From Stenotrophomonas sp. 169 (GTDB lineage Bacteria; Pseudomonadota; Gammaproteobacteria; Xanthomonadales; Xanthomonadaceae): a stretch of 64,000 nucleotides of DNA. The stretch is from assembly GCF_014621775.1 (NCBI RefSeq), contig NZ_CP061204.1, positions 2,748,501 through 2,812,500 on the forward strand, read 5' to 3'. Under the pieces are notes generated by a model. That model ran no database searches and had not been told where the DNA came from. It saw nothing but the letters and a program-made list of their open reading frames with translations. Numbering within the stretch: position 1 is the stretch's first letter; each line of letters begins with the position of its first letter. The translations under genes were made by a program, and so were the position numbers. Shown piece by piece: positions 46,194 through 54,422 of the stretch.

Positions 46194-47501
46194 ATGCGGA
46201 TGGACCCTACGCATCCCCTGCGCGAAGACCCTACCCTGCCGCCCAGCTGGTATGCCGCCAGCGTCGCGCCGCGCACGCCATTGCCCGCACTGGATGGCGA
46301 TACCCATGCCGATGTCGCCATCCTGGGCGCAGGCTACACCGGGCTGTCCGCCGCGCTCGAGCTGGCATCGCGCGGACTCAAGGTGGTGGTACTGGAAAGC
46401 TGCCGGATAGGCTGGGGGGCCTCGGGCCGCAACGGTGGCCAGGTGCTGTCCGGCTATGGCTGCGAAGTCGATGTGCTGGAATCGCTGGTCGGCCCGGACG
46501 ATGCGCGTACCTTGTTCGATCACTCACGCCAAGGCGTGCAACTGGTGCGTGATCGCATCGCCCACCACGGCATCGACTGTCACTGGGTTGCAGGCCACGC
46601 CAACGTGCCGATCACCGCACGCCAGGCGCGCACCCTGCATCACGACATGGAGCGGCTGACCGGGCACTACGATTACCCGATGCAATGGTGGGACCAGGCC
46701 ACCCTGCGCGAGCAGCTGGACAGCCCCCGCTACCGGGGTGCCATGTTCGATCCGCTCAGTGGTCACCTGCACCCATTGGCGTTCGCGCATGGCCTGGCCG
46801 ACGCCGCCCTGGCCGCAGGCGCCACCGTCCACGAGCAGACGCCGGTGCTCGAACTGCAACGGCATCCGCGACCGGCGCTGCGCACGGCCACCGGCACCGT
46901 ACACGCCGACCACGTGCTGCTGGCGGGCAACGCCTGGCTGGAGGGCATCGCGCCCGAACTGGAGCGCTACATCATGCCGGTGGGGACCTACATCGGCGCG
47001 ACGCCGGTGCTCGGCGCCGAGCGTGCGCGCGCGTTGATCCGCAACGACATGGCCGTATCCGATACGGGCCTGGTGCTGGACTACTTCAGGCTCAGCCACG
47101 ACCACCGCGTGGTGTTCGGCGGCGGTGCCAGCTATTCCTCGCGGCCACCACCGGGGCTGGCACAGGTGATGCAGCGCCGCCTGTGGCAGGTGTTCCCGCA
47201 GCTGCATGGCGTACCGATGGAGTACCTGTGGGGCGGCTATGTCGACATCACCACCCGCCGCGCACCGCATTGGGGACGACTCACCCCGGACATCTACTTT
47301 GCCCAAGGGTTTTCCGGGCATGGCGTAGCGGCGGCCAACCTGGCCGGTCAGGTCATCGCCGAGGCCATCGCAGGCCAGGCGGGACGACTGGATGTGTTCG
47401 AACGCATCCCCCAACGCCCCTTCCCGGGCGGCCGCCTGCTGCGGACGCCGCTGCTCGTAGCGACCATGGCATTTGTGAAGCTGCGCAATTTAATTTGGTG
47501 A
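46194..47501 (+). CDS. puuB: Gamma-glutamylputrescine oxidase PuuB
   Basis: 435 residues. FAD-dependent amine oxidase of the DAO family: dinucleotide-binding ADVAILGAGYTGLSAALELASRG (about 39-61), GASGRNGGQVLSGYG near 80, and a C-terminal GFSGHGVAAANLAGQVIAEAI. The first ATG is at 46194, a second at 46200; ribosome-binding sites are weak at both. Oxidises gamma-glutamylputrescine to its aldehyde. Its stop codon shares bases with the start of the diguanylate cyclase gene. Confidence 0.92.
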   Translation: MRMDPTHPLREDPTLPPSWYAASVAPRTPLPALDGDTHADVAILGAGYTGLSAALELASRGLKVVVLESCRIGWGASGRNGGQVLSGYGCEVDVLESLVGPDDARTLFDHSRQGVQLVRDRIAHHGIDCHWVAGHANVPITARQARTLHHDMERLTGHYDYPMQWWDQATLREQLDSPRYRGAMFDPLSGHLHPLAFAHGLADAALAAGATVHEQTPVLELQRHPRPALRTATGTVHADHVLLAGNAWLEGIAPELERYIMPVGTYIGATPVLGAERARALIRNDMAVSDTGLVLDYFRLSHDHRVVFGGGASYSSRPPPGLAQVMQRRLWQVFPQLHGVPMEYLWGGYVDITTRRAPHWGRLTPDIYFAQGFSGHGVAAANLAGQVIAEAIAGQAGRLDVFERIPQRPFPGGRLLRTPLLVATMAFVKLRNLIW

Positions 47502-48895
47502 TGGAGTTCAAGTTTTTGAGCCGCAGGCCGCTAGTACCTACGACCCAGCCCGTTCCGAGCGCACGCCTCATGCCCGCCTTGCTGCAGGGCGCTTTCGAAA
47601 GCGACCCCGGTGTTGACCCCCTGCCCCAGCGCGTCCTGCTGGTGGAAAACTCCCGCACGTTCACCACCCTGGTGCGTGAGGCCATCGAGCAGCGGCTCGA
47701 TGTGACCGTGACCGTGGCCTCCACGCTGGCCGAAGCCGGCCGGCTGCTGGAAGAACAACAGGGCTGGTTCCTGGTATTGACCGGCCTGGTGCTCGCCGAT
47801 GGCGACCGCGACGGCGTGGTGGACTTCTTCGTGTCCCGCGGCATGCCGACCGTCGTGGTCAGCGGCGTGTACGACGAGGACGTGCGCCGACGCGTACTGG
47901 AACAGAAAGTCATCGATTACGTGCTCAAGAACACACCGGGTAGCGTGGATTACCTGGTGTGGCTGGTGCAGCGGCTGGACCGCAACCGGCGCATCGCCGC
48001 ACTGGTGGTGGACGATTCACCGTCCGCGCGCGGTTATGCCGCCGCGCTGCTGCGCATGTACGGCCATGAAGTGTACGAAGCCGCGGACGGCGAGCAGGGC
48101 CTGGCCGCCATCGAGGCCCATCCGGCGATCCGGCTGGCCGTAGTGGACCAGGAAATGCCTGGCATGCAGGGCGTGGAGTTCACCCGCCGGCTGCGCATGC
48201 AGCGTTCGCGCGACAAGGTGGCGGTGATCGGACTTTCCGGCAACACCGATGTCACCCTGATTCCGCGCTTCCTGAAGAACGGGGCCAACGACTTCCTGCG
48301 CAAGCCGTTCTCGCGCGAAGAGTTCTTCTGCCGGGTTTCGCAGAACGTGGACCAGCTTGAGCTGATCGGTACGCTGCAGGACTTGGCCACGCGCGACTTC
48401 CTGACCGGCCTGCCCAACCGCCGTTATTTCCTGGAACACAGCCAGCGCCAGCTGCCGCAGTTGCAGCAGGACGACGAGTGGGTGGCGGTGGCGATGGTCG
48501 ACATCGACCATTTCAAGCACATCAACGACAGCTTCGGCCACGATGGCGGCGACGAAGCACTGCGCGCCTGCGCCGATGCCGTCGCGGCGCATGCACGCAG
48601 CGGCGACCTGGTGGCGCGTTTCGGTGGCGAAGAGTTCTGCCTGATGGTGCCGGGGCTGGACCCGGAGGCCGCGGTTTCGTACTTCGAAGCCTTGCGCCAT
48701 GCGATCGCGATGCTGCGCGTGCCGATCGGCGACACCACGCTGCGCATGACCGTCAGCATCGGCTTGTGCTGCCTGCGGCCACGCCGTGACAGCCTGCATG
48801 CGTTGATCACCGAAGCCGACCGCCAGCTTTACCTGGCCAAGGCCGGTGGCCGCAACCGCGTATGCGGGGCCAACGCGGCAGCCACTGCCGCCTGA
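47501..48895 (+). CDS. Diguanylate cyclase with two receiver domains, coupled to puuB
   Basis: 464 residues. First REC-like domain (about 44-160, VLLVENSRTFTTLVREAIE) lacks the phospho-accepting Asp (VLTGLVLADGDRDG in its place), so it is likely pseudo-receiver. Second REC (about 167-285) keeps VVDDSPSARG, the Asp in VVDQEMPGMQG, and KPF. The GGDEF domain (about 300-455) has FGGEEF with an upstream RSGD I-site five residues before it, so it should make c-di-GMP and be product-inhibited. The ATG overlaps the puuB stop in a TGATG junction, which makes translational coupling likely. Confidence 0.9.
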   Translation: MEFKFLSRRPLVPTTQPVPSARLMPALLQGAFESDPGVDPLPQRVLLVENSRTFTTLVREAIEQRLDVTVTVASTLAEAGRLLEEQQGWFLVLTGLVLADGDRDGVVDFFVSRGMPTVVVSGVYDEDVRRRVLEQKVIDYVLKNTPGSVDYLVWLVQRLDRNRRIAALVVDDSPSARGYAAALLRMYGHEVYEAADGEQGLAAIEAHPAIRLAVVDQEMPGMQGVEFTRRLRMQRSRDKVAVIGLSGNTDVTLIPRFLKNGANDFLRKPFSREEFFCRVSQNVDQLELIGTLQDLATRDFLTGLPNRRYFLEHSQRQLPQLQQDDEWVAVAMVDIDHFKHINDSFGHDGGDEALRACADAVAAHARSGDLVARFGGEEFCLMVPGLDPEAAVSYFEALRHAIAMLRVPIGDTTLRMTVSIGLCCLRPRRDSLHALITEADRQLYLAKAGGRNRVCGANAAATAA

Positions 48896-48907
48896 GGCAG
48901 ACGCTCG

Positions 48908-48934
48908 GTAGTGCCGCGCACTGCCCGGCGCTAC
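48908..48934 (+). repeat. Degenerate GTAG REP
   Basis: Short imperfect palindrome from GTAGTGCCG to CGGCGCTAC with a weak central stem, directly after the diguanylate cyclase gene. Confidence 0.6.
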
Positions 48935-49032
48935 CGGTCACGTCGCCACGCCGTCATCCGCTTTGATCCAGATCAGTGCCCGGCGCTCTACAGCCGTCGA
49001 CACTCGCGCCATCGGTCACATGGAGCGCGCAC

Positions 49033-49494
49033 ATGGCACTACTGGTCTGGCAGGACGACCTCAACATCGGCATCGACGTCATCGATCATCAGCACATGCG
49101 GATCGTGGAAATGCTCAACCAGCTGCATGTTGCCCAGCAGGGTGTGCAGCGCGCTGCCGTGGCGGACGTGATGGGGGAACTGGTGGATTACACCATGTCC
49201 CATTTCGCCTTCGAAGAGGAGCTGATGGAAGAAGCCGGCTACCCGTTCTGTGCCGCACACAAACGCGTGCACGAGATATTCGGCAAGCGCGTGTCGGATT
49301 ACCGTCTGCGTTTCCAGGCGGGGGAAGATGTCACCGATGAACTCCGCAGCATGCTGTCGCGTTGGCTGTTCAACCATATCCGTGGCGATGACAAGGCGTA
49401 CGCCGAGCAGGTGAAACAGCACCTCAACCAGTTCACCCGCCAGCACCAGGGCGGCACGTGGCTGGGCCGCACCTTGAAACGCTTCTTCAGCTGA
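49033..49494 (+). CDS. Bacteriohemerythrin
   Basis: 153 residues. A non-haem di-iron oxygen-binding four-helix bundle. Iron ligands are visible in the typical order: DHQHMRIVE (His, then HxxxE), [13 protein letters not shown] and HIRGDD. The ATG at 49033 follows GGAGCG at suitable spacing. Might store or deliver oxygen or act as an oxygen sensor. Directly after the cyclase and before a convergent transporter; a link to oxygen-consuming PuuB is plausible. Confidence 0.94.
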   Translation: MALLVWQDDLNIGIDVIDHQHMRIVEMLNQLHVAQQGVQRAAVADVMGELVDYTMSHFAFEEELMEEAGYPFCAAHKRVHEIFGKRVSDYRLRFQAGEDVTDELRSMLSRWLFNHIRGDDKAYAEQVKQHLNQFTRQHQGGTWLGRTLKRFFS

Positions 49495-50787
49495 TCAGCG
49501 CACGCGCCGCTGCAGCGCCAACAGGGCACAGATGGTGATCAGCGCGGCAATGCACAGGTAGTAGCCGACGGCCACCAGACCGAAGCGTTCGGCCAGCCAC
49601 GTGGCCAGGTAGGGCGCGGGGGCCGCACCCAGGATGCCGGCCAGGTTGAACGACAACGAGGCCCCGGTGTAACGCACCTCCACCGGATAGATCTCGGCCA
49701 GGAAGGTGCCGCACGGACCGTAGGTGAGCCCCATCAGGAACAGGCCCAGCGACAGGAAGCCCAGCACCATCCACGGACTGCCGGCCTGGAACAGCGGCGC
49801 CAGCAACACCCCGAAGCCCACGATCAGGCCGCTGGCGATGATCATCGTGCGGCGCGTGCCCCAGCGGTCGCCGTAGCGCGCGGAGATGGGAATACCGGCG
49901 GCGAAGAACAGGATGCCGACCATCTGCAGCAGCAGGAACTGCTCGCGGCTGTAGCCCAGCACGGACGTGCCATGACCCAACGCGAACACCGTCATCAGGT
50001 AGAACAGCACGAAGGTGGCGAACACGCCCAGCGTGCCCAGTACCATCGGCACGGCGTGCTCGCGCAGCACGGTCATCATCGGCAGCTTGACCCGCGCATG
50101 GGTATCGAGCGCTTTCTGGAACGCCGGCGTCTCGTGGATGTTCAGGCGCACCCACAGCCCCAGCCCGACCAGCAGCGCGCTGGCGATGAACGGAATGCGC
50201 CAGCCCCACTGCAGGAAGTCGTCGATCGACAACAGCCGCCCCAGCAACAGGAAAATGCCCGCCGACAACAGAAAGCCCAGCGGCGCACCCAACTGCGGGA
50301 ACATGCCATACCACGCGCGTTTGCCCGGGGGCGCGTTCTCGGTTGCCAGCAGCACCGCCCCGCCCCACTCCCCGCCCAGCCCCAGGCCTTGGCCGAACCG
50401 GCACAGCGCCAGCAGCGCCGGTGCCCACAAGCCGATCTGCGCGTGCGTAGGCAACAGTCCGATCAGTACCGTGGACAGCCCCATCGTCAGCAGCGCAGCG
50501 ACCAGCGTGGCCTTGCGACCGATCCGGTCACCGAAGTGGCCGAACACCGCCGAGCCCACCGGACGCGCGATGAACGCGACCGCGAAGGTGGCCAGCGACT
50601 GCAGCAGCGCGGCCTGGTCACTGCTCTCGGGGAAGAACAGGTGCGGAAACACCAGCACCGCCGCCGTGGCGTAGATGTAGAAGTCGAAGAACTCGATGGT
50701 GGTGCCGATCAGGCTGGCCAGCAGCACGCGCCGCGGCGAATTGGCCGGCACGGGTGTGGGTGGAGCAGGTGCAACGGTGGACGACAT
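49495..50787 (-). CDS. MHS-family MFS transporter
   Basis: 430 residues, 12 predicted helices. Family stretches: LIGTTIEFFDFYIYATAAVLVFPHLFFP near 24, GHFGDRIGRKATLV (motif A), and RFGQGLGLGGEWGGAVLLATENAP near 125. Resembles metabolite:H+ symporters that import organic acids or osmolytes; here possibly products of polyamine breakdown, but substrate is unknown. Its stop abuts the hemerythrin stop (convergent). Confidence 0.92.
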   Translation of the reverse strand: MSSTVAPAPPTPVPANSPRRVLLASLIGTTIEFFDFYIYATAAVLVFPHLFFPESSDQAALLQSLATFAVAFIARPVGSAVFGHFGDRIGRKATLVAALLTMGLSTVLIGLLPTHAQIGLWAPALLALCRFGQGLGLGGEWGGAVLLATENAPPGKRAWYGMFPQLGAPLGFLLSAGIFLLLGRLLSIDDFLQWGWRIPFIASALLVGLGLWVRLNIHETPAFQKALDTHARVKLPMMTVLREHAVPMVLGTLGVFATFVLFYLMTVFALGHGTSVLGYSREQFLLLQMVGILFFAAGIPISARYGDRWGTRRTMIIASGLIVGFGVLLAPLFQAGSPWMVLGFLSLGLFLMGLTYGPCGTFLAEIYPVEVRYTGASLSFNLAGILGAAPAPYLATWLAERFGLVAVGYYLCIAALITICALLALQRRVR

Positions 50788-50888
50788 GGAAGGGGAATCG
50801 CTGGGCAGGAAGCGTTCCGGATTCTGCCATGGGCTCCCGGCCGGGGGGCACATTGGTTTCAGCCGACACCGCCCGCACCACACGCCCG

Positions 50889-50922
50889 GTAGCGCCGACC
50901 CATGCTCGGCGAGCCCAGCGGG
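50889..50922 (+). repeat. GTAG/SMAG-type REP, single copy
   Basis: GTAG copy with an imperfect stem CCGACCcatGCTCGG and tail GCGAGCCCAGCGGG, about 100 bp upstream of the MHS gene start. Confidence 0.85.
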
Positions 50923-51105
50923 CCCCGCCGCCGAACGTACCGAGCCACCCCGCGCGGATTGGCGCAACCACCGCACACCAGCACAATCCAATCGCGACAT
51001 GCTGCCAACCACGTGATCGCCACCTACGAACCGCAACTTTGCCCATGGACGCAGGCAGGGTCACGTCCGCACGATGATGACGCTGACGACGTAGAAGCGT
51101 CAGCC

Positions 51106-51295
51106 GGGATTGGCATCCCGGATCGTGTGGTCCTTTGCACTCTGTTGCTGCCCTCACGGGCCCGGCGGAGAATGCATTGTCTCGCCCTTCATACGGCGGA
51201 CGGTGCGTGGGGATCCCCGTATCCGCCGGCTTTTGGATCACACGACCGGTATGCCAACCCGCATCGTCCGCCACCCTCGCCTCGGCGCAGGTGGC
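51106..51295 (+). other. Strongly folded leader-like element
   Basis: Arms 51106-51133 and 51235-51260 are inverted copies that pair at 25 of 26 positions (one G-T, one mismatch, two single-base bulges on the left arm), enclosing about 100 bases that contain another 7-bp stem (51194-51200 with 51222-51228). A second hairpin, GCCACC/GGTGGC (51270-51275 with 51290-51295), follows. The element ends 25 bases before a small gene on the plus strand, so an RNA leader is possible. Not recognised as an Rfam family by eye. Confidence 0.5.
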
Positions 51296-51319
51296 CTTCC
51301 TGCCGAGCGAGGTTGACCG

Positions 51320-51743
51320 ATGTCCGGCCAACTCCTGAGCGGTGCACGCCTGCATTCCCTGCTGGGCGACCGCATGCACGACCTGCCCCGCCCCTTCATC
51401 GACACGCTGGAGCGCATCCTGATGGCCAATGGCGTGCCACACCCGGCAGCGGGGCAGCGCCCTGCTCTGCAGCTCGTGTCTGCCTGCACTGACCGCCGCG
51501 ACGACGACGCAACGCAACGCAACGCAACGCGCAGCGTTGGCTGTGAAGTTGCCGGAACGCGCAGTGCCCGGCCTGCAGGAGGGCACCCGCCAGGCATTGG
51601 ACGCGATCCTGGAAATCCTGCACGCGGTACACGACAGCCAGCACGATGGCTCCAACGAGGTGCTGCTGTGCGAGCGTCTGGTCGAGGGCCTGATCGTCGC
51701 CGGACGGCAGCTGGTCCGGGAGGCCGCGCCCAGCGCGCGGTGA
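51320..51743 (+). pseudogene. Small protein gene split by a frame change at a 5-bp repeat
   Basis: From the ATG at 51320, with GAGG seven bases upstream, the reading frame codes MSGQLLSGARLHSLLGD, DLPRPFIDTLERILMANG and so on to about 51506. There, 4.8 copies of ACGCA (51507-51530) occur. After this the coding-quality frame is a different one, ending ...LVREAAPSAR at 51743 with the stop TGA and clear high-GC3 codons. As written, frame one runs on without sense to 51775. One extra copy of the repeat, or two fewer, would join the two parts into a protein of about 142 or 137 residues. Family unknown. It may be an off state of a phase-variable gene, a true pseudogene or a sequencing error. Confidence 0.6.
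51507..51530 (+). repeat. Pentanucleotide repeat ACGCA, 4.8 copies, in a coding region
   Basis: Short tandem repeat of a length not divisible by three, situated exactly where the frame of the small gene changes. Confidence 0.9.
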
Positions 51744-51884
51744 TCCTGTGTAGCGGCGTCCTTCGGCGGGGGTAACGCGTTCGTGCCGCGCGGGAACGCG
51801 GCCGTCATGCGCCTCGCACAGTGCAGACAGCGCCTCGACCCGCCCAGCGGTACCGTGCGCCTACCTGCCCCGCTGGAGCGTTCG

Positions 51885-53237
51885 ATGCCTTCTTCCGCCG
51901 CCTCCCTCACCACGCTGGCCACCACACAACCGGAGACGCTGGACGCGTTCTGGATGCCGTTCACCGCCAACGCGCAGTACAAAGGCGCGCCGCGCATGCT
52001 GGTACGCGCCGAAGGCATGTACTACGAAGACGTGGACGGTCGGCAGATACTGGATGGCACGGCCGGGCTGTGGTGCTGCAACGCCGGCCATGGTCGGAAG
52101 AAGATCGTCCAGGCCATCGCCGAACAGGCCGGCACGCTGGATTTCGCACCCACCTTCCAGATGGGATCGCCTTTGCCGTTCGTGCTCGCACAACGGCTCG
52201 CCGCGCTGGCGCCGGCAGGATTGAACCATGTGTTCTTCACCAATTCCGGCTCGGAAGCGGTGGACAGCGCGATGAAGATCATCCTCGCCCACCACCGCGC
52301 GCGCGGCGAGGGCCAGCGCACGCGCTTCATCGGGCGGGAAAAGGCCTATCACGGCGTCGGCTTCGGCGGCATGGCGATCGGCGGCTTGGCCAACAATCGC
52401 CGTCAGTTCGGCCTGCAGCTTGGCGGCACCGCCCACCTTCCACACACCCTCGATCTGCAGCGCAACGCGTTCACGCAGGGCCTGCCTCGGCATGGCGCCG
52501 AGCTGGCCGACGCACTGGAGCGACTGATCGCGCTGCACGACGCGTCCACCATCGCCGCGGTGTTCGTTGAACCCATCGCCGGGTCGGCCGGTGTCATCCT
52601 GCCCGCGCCCGGCTACCTGCAGCGGCTGCGCGAAATCTGCGATCACCATGGCATCGTGCTGGTGTTCGATGAAGTCATCACCGGCTTTGGCCGCGTCGGG
52701 ATGCCCTTCGCGGCACAGCGTTTCGGCGTCACCCCTGACCTGATCACCTTCGCCAAGGCGGCCAGCAACGGCGCGGTGCCACTGGGCGGCGTGCTGGTCG
52801 CCGATGCCATCCATGCCAGCCTGCAGCAGGGCCCGGCCCAGTCGATCGACCTGTTCCACGGCTATACGTACTCCGGCCATCCATTGGCCTGCGCGGCCGC
52901 CTTGGCCACGTTGGAGGTGTATGCCGAAGAGCGCCTGTTCGAGCGTGCCATCGAACTGGGTGACCACTGGCAGCAGGCCCTGCATCGCCTGCACGACCTT
53001 CCCAACGTGATCGACATCCGCAACTTCGGCCTGGTGGGCGCGGTGGAGCTTGCGCCGCGCCGAGATGCCCCTGGCAGCCGCGGCCACGAGGTGTTCCGGC
53101 GATGTTTCCATGATGGCGACCTGCTGGTGCGCCAGACCGGCGACATCATCGCGTTATCGCCGCCCCTGATCGTGGAACCGGCGCAGATCGACCGGATCGC
53201 CGACGTGCTGGGGGCCATGATCCGCGCCACCGCCTGA
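51885..53237 (+). CDS. Class III aminotransferase (SpuC/omega-amino acid:pyruvate type)
   Basis: 450 residues from the ATG at 51885 (GGAG nearby). Class III PLP fold: WMPFTANAQYKGAPRML near 24, FTNSGSEAVDSAMKI near 119, DEVITGFGRVG near 265, and PLP Lys in LITFAKAASNGAVPLGG near 290. Resembles beta-alanine/putrescine:pyruvate transaminases. It would turn putrescine or GABA into the aldehyde, giving a second route that joins the semialdehyde dehydrogenase. Context is the polyamine region; substrate unproven. Confidence 0.88.
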   Translation: MPSSAASLTTLATTQPETLDAFWMPFTANAQYKGAPRMLVRAEGMYYEDVDGRQILDGTAGLWCCNAGHGRKKIVQAIAEQAGTLDFAPTFQMGSPLPFVLAQRLAALAPAGLNHVFFTNSGSEAVDSAMKIILAHHRARGEGQRTRFIGREKAYHGVGFGGMAIGGLANNRRQFGLQLGGTAHLPHTLDLQRNAFTQGLPRHGAELADALERLIALHDASTIAAVFVEPIAGSAGVILPAPGYLQRLREICDHHGIVLVFDEVITGFGRVGMPFAAQRFGVTPDLITFAKAASNGAVPLGGVLVADAIHASLQQGPAQSIDLFHGYTYSGHPLACAAALATLEVYAEERLFERAIELGDHWQQALHRLHDLPNVIDIRNFGLVGAVELAPRRDAPGSRGHEVFRRCFHDGDLLVRQTGDIIALSPPLIVEPAQIDRIADVLGAMIRATA

Positions 53238-53300
53238 GCCGGGACGCGCCAGCGCGAGCCGGTACAATGGGCGGTTCCGCTCCACGACCGCCCGTTGCCC

Positions 53301-54167
53301 ATGAACATCGTCGTCAAAGAAGAACTCAAGGCCTACATCGACCCGCTCACCGCGGACGAGTACGAAGCGCTGGAGCGCAGCATCCTCGCCGAAGGCTGCC
53401 GCGATGCGCTGGTGCTGTGGGGTGATGTACTGGTGGACGGACACAACCGATACGGCATCTGCCAGAAGCACGACCTGCCGTTCAACACCGTGCAGAACAC
53501 CCGCTTCCAGAGCATGGATGATGTCCACCTGTGGATGATCGAACAGCACCTGGGCCGACGCAGCGTGTCCGACTTCCAGCGTGGCGAACTGGCGCTGCGC
53601 AAGCGCGAGATCCTGGCTGCGCGCAAGCGCATCGAGCAGGAGCAGCTGCAGCGCGAGAGCGATGGCACCAGCGAGGGCCAGGATGAGGACCAGGACAGCC
53701 CCCCGTGGGACCCGGCACCGACGTTCAGCCGTGCCGAACTGGCCCGCGAAGCCAAGCTGAGCAGCAACCAGATCAGCATGATCGAACGCATCCGTGCGCA
53801 GGCTGCGCCGGAAGTGGTCGAAGCGGTAAAGAACGGCCAGCTGTCGATCAGCGCGGCAGCGGCCGTGTCGTCGCTGCCGGAAGACGAACAACGTGCAGCC
53901 GCCACCGGTGGCAAGGACGAACTGAAGCAGGCCGCCAAGCGCGCGCGCGAAGCCAACCGCAAGCCACGCGCCGCCAAGCCGGACGCGGTGGTCGAGGCTG
54001 ACGCGGTCAGCGAGGATGAGCAGGCGCTGCGCGATGCCAAAGTGCTCACCGCCCTGGAGCAGCTGGGTGAAGGCCCGCCCGCGCTGCGCGCCCGAATTGT
54101 CAGCCTGACGCGTGAGAACGACGCCCTGCGCCAGCAGCTGGCGGCCCTGCGCGCCCAGTTGGCGTAG
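53301..54167 (+). CDS. Orphan ParB-like N-terminal domain protein
   Basis: 288 residues from the ATG at 53301; a TTG at 53295 would add two. N-terminal ParB/Srx-like fold (YIDPLTADEYEALERSILAEGCRDALVLWGDVLVDGHNRYGIC), HTH-like middle (FSRAELAREAKLSSNQISMIERIRAQAAPEVVEAVKNGQLSISAAAAVSSLPE) and an acidic/coiled-coil C-terminus. No parA or parS is seen nearby, so its role is probably not chromosome partition. Its stop codon TAG lies within a GTAGAGCCGAC sequence resembling a REP head. Confidence 0.8.
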   Translation: MNIVVKEELKAYIDPLTADEYEALERSILAEGCRDALVLWGDVLVDGHNRYGICQKHDLPFNTVQNTRFQSMDDVHLWMIEQHLGRRSVSDFQRGELALRKREILAARKRIEQEQLQRESDGTSEGQDEDQDSPPWDPAPTFSRAELAREAKLSSNQISMIERIRAQAAPEVVEAVKNGQLSISAAAAVSSLPEDEQRAAATGGKDELKQAAKRAREANRKPRAAKPDAVVEADAVSEDEQALRDAKVLTALEQLGEGPPALRARIVSLTRENDALRQQLAALRAQLA

Positions 54168-54187
54168 AGCCGACGGGCATACCCGAC

Positions 54188-54264
54188 TGGTGGACCTGAC
54201 TGGTGGACCCGACTGGTGGACTGACTGGTGGACCTGACTGGTGGACCCGACTGGTAGAGCCGAC
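54188..54264 (+). repeat. 13-bp minisatellite that resembles a REP head
   Basis: Units of TGGTGGACCTGAC or TGGTGGACCCGAC at 54188, 54201, 54214 (12 bp), 54226 and 54239, ending in TGGTAGAGCCGAC at 54252, which is the head of the REP that follows. Confidence 0.85.
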
Positions 54265-54323
54265 TTCAGTCGGCTGCTGTTTGCATGGGGTAACCAGCAT
54301 CAGCCGACTGAAGTCGGCTCTAC
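54254..54323. repeat. REP dimer with 23-bp perfect inverted arms
   Basis: Arms at 54254-54276 and 54301-54323 are exact reverse complements, each starting GTAGAGCCGAC and containing CCGACTtcAGTCGG; 24 bases lie between. A third REP subtype. It might also terminate transcription from the ParB-like gene. Confidence 0.9.
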
Positions 54324-54422
54324 CCGGCAGCCGCATCGGTCGGCCCCACCGTCACCCCTTCCCCCACCGCCCCGCCGCAGGCCGTCAACTGCGCCCAACA
54401 TCCACCCCGTTAGACTGCGCGC

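Larger units (their letters stand above)
50788..51319. other. 530-bp gap with REP and structured leader
   Basis: Between the MHS transporter start and the small gene at 51320. It contains a GTAG REP (50889-50922) and a strongly folded element (51106-51260); the remainder, including the transporter's upstream region, holds no gene I can support. Confidence 0.6.

Noticed and set aside
46685..47500. N-terminal extension of the diguanylate cyclase into puuB
   Set aside because: That part is out of frame with PuuB and has no domain; the TGATG start at 47501 fits.
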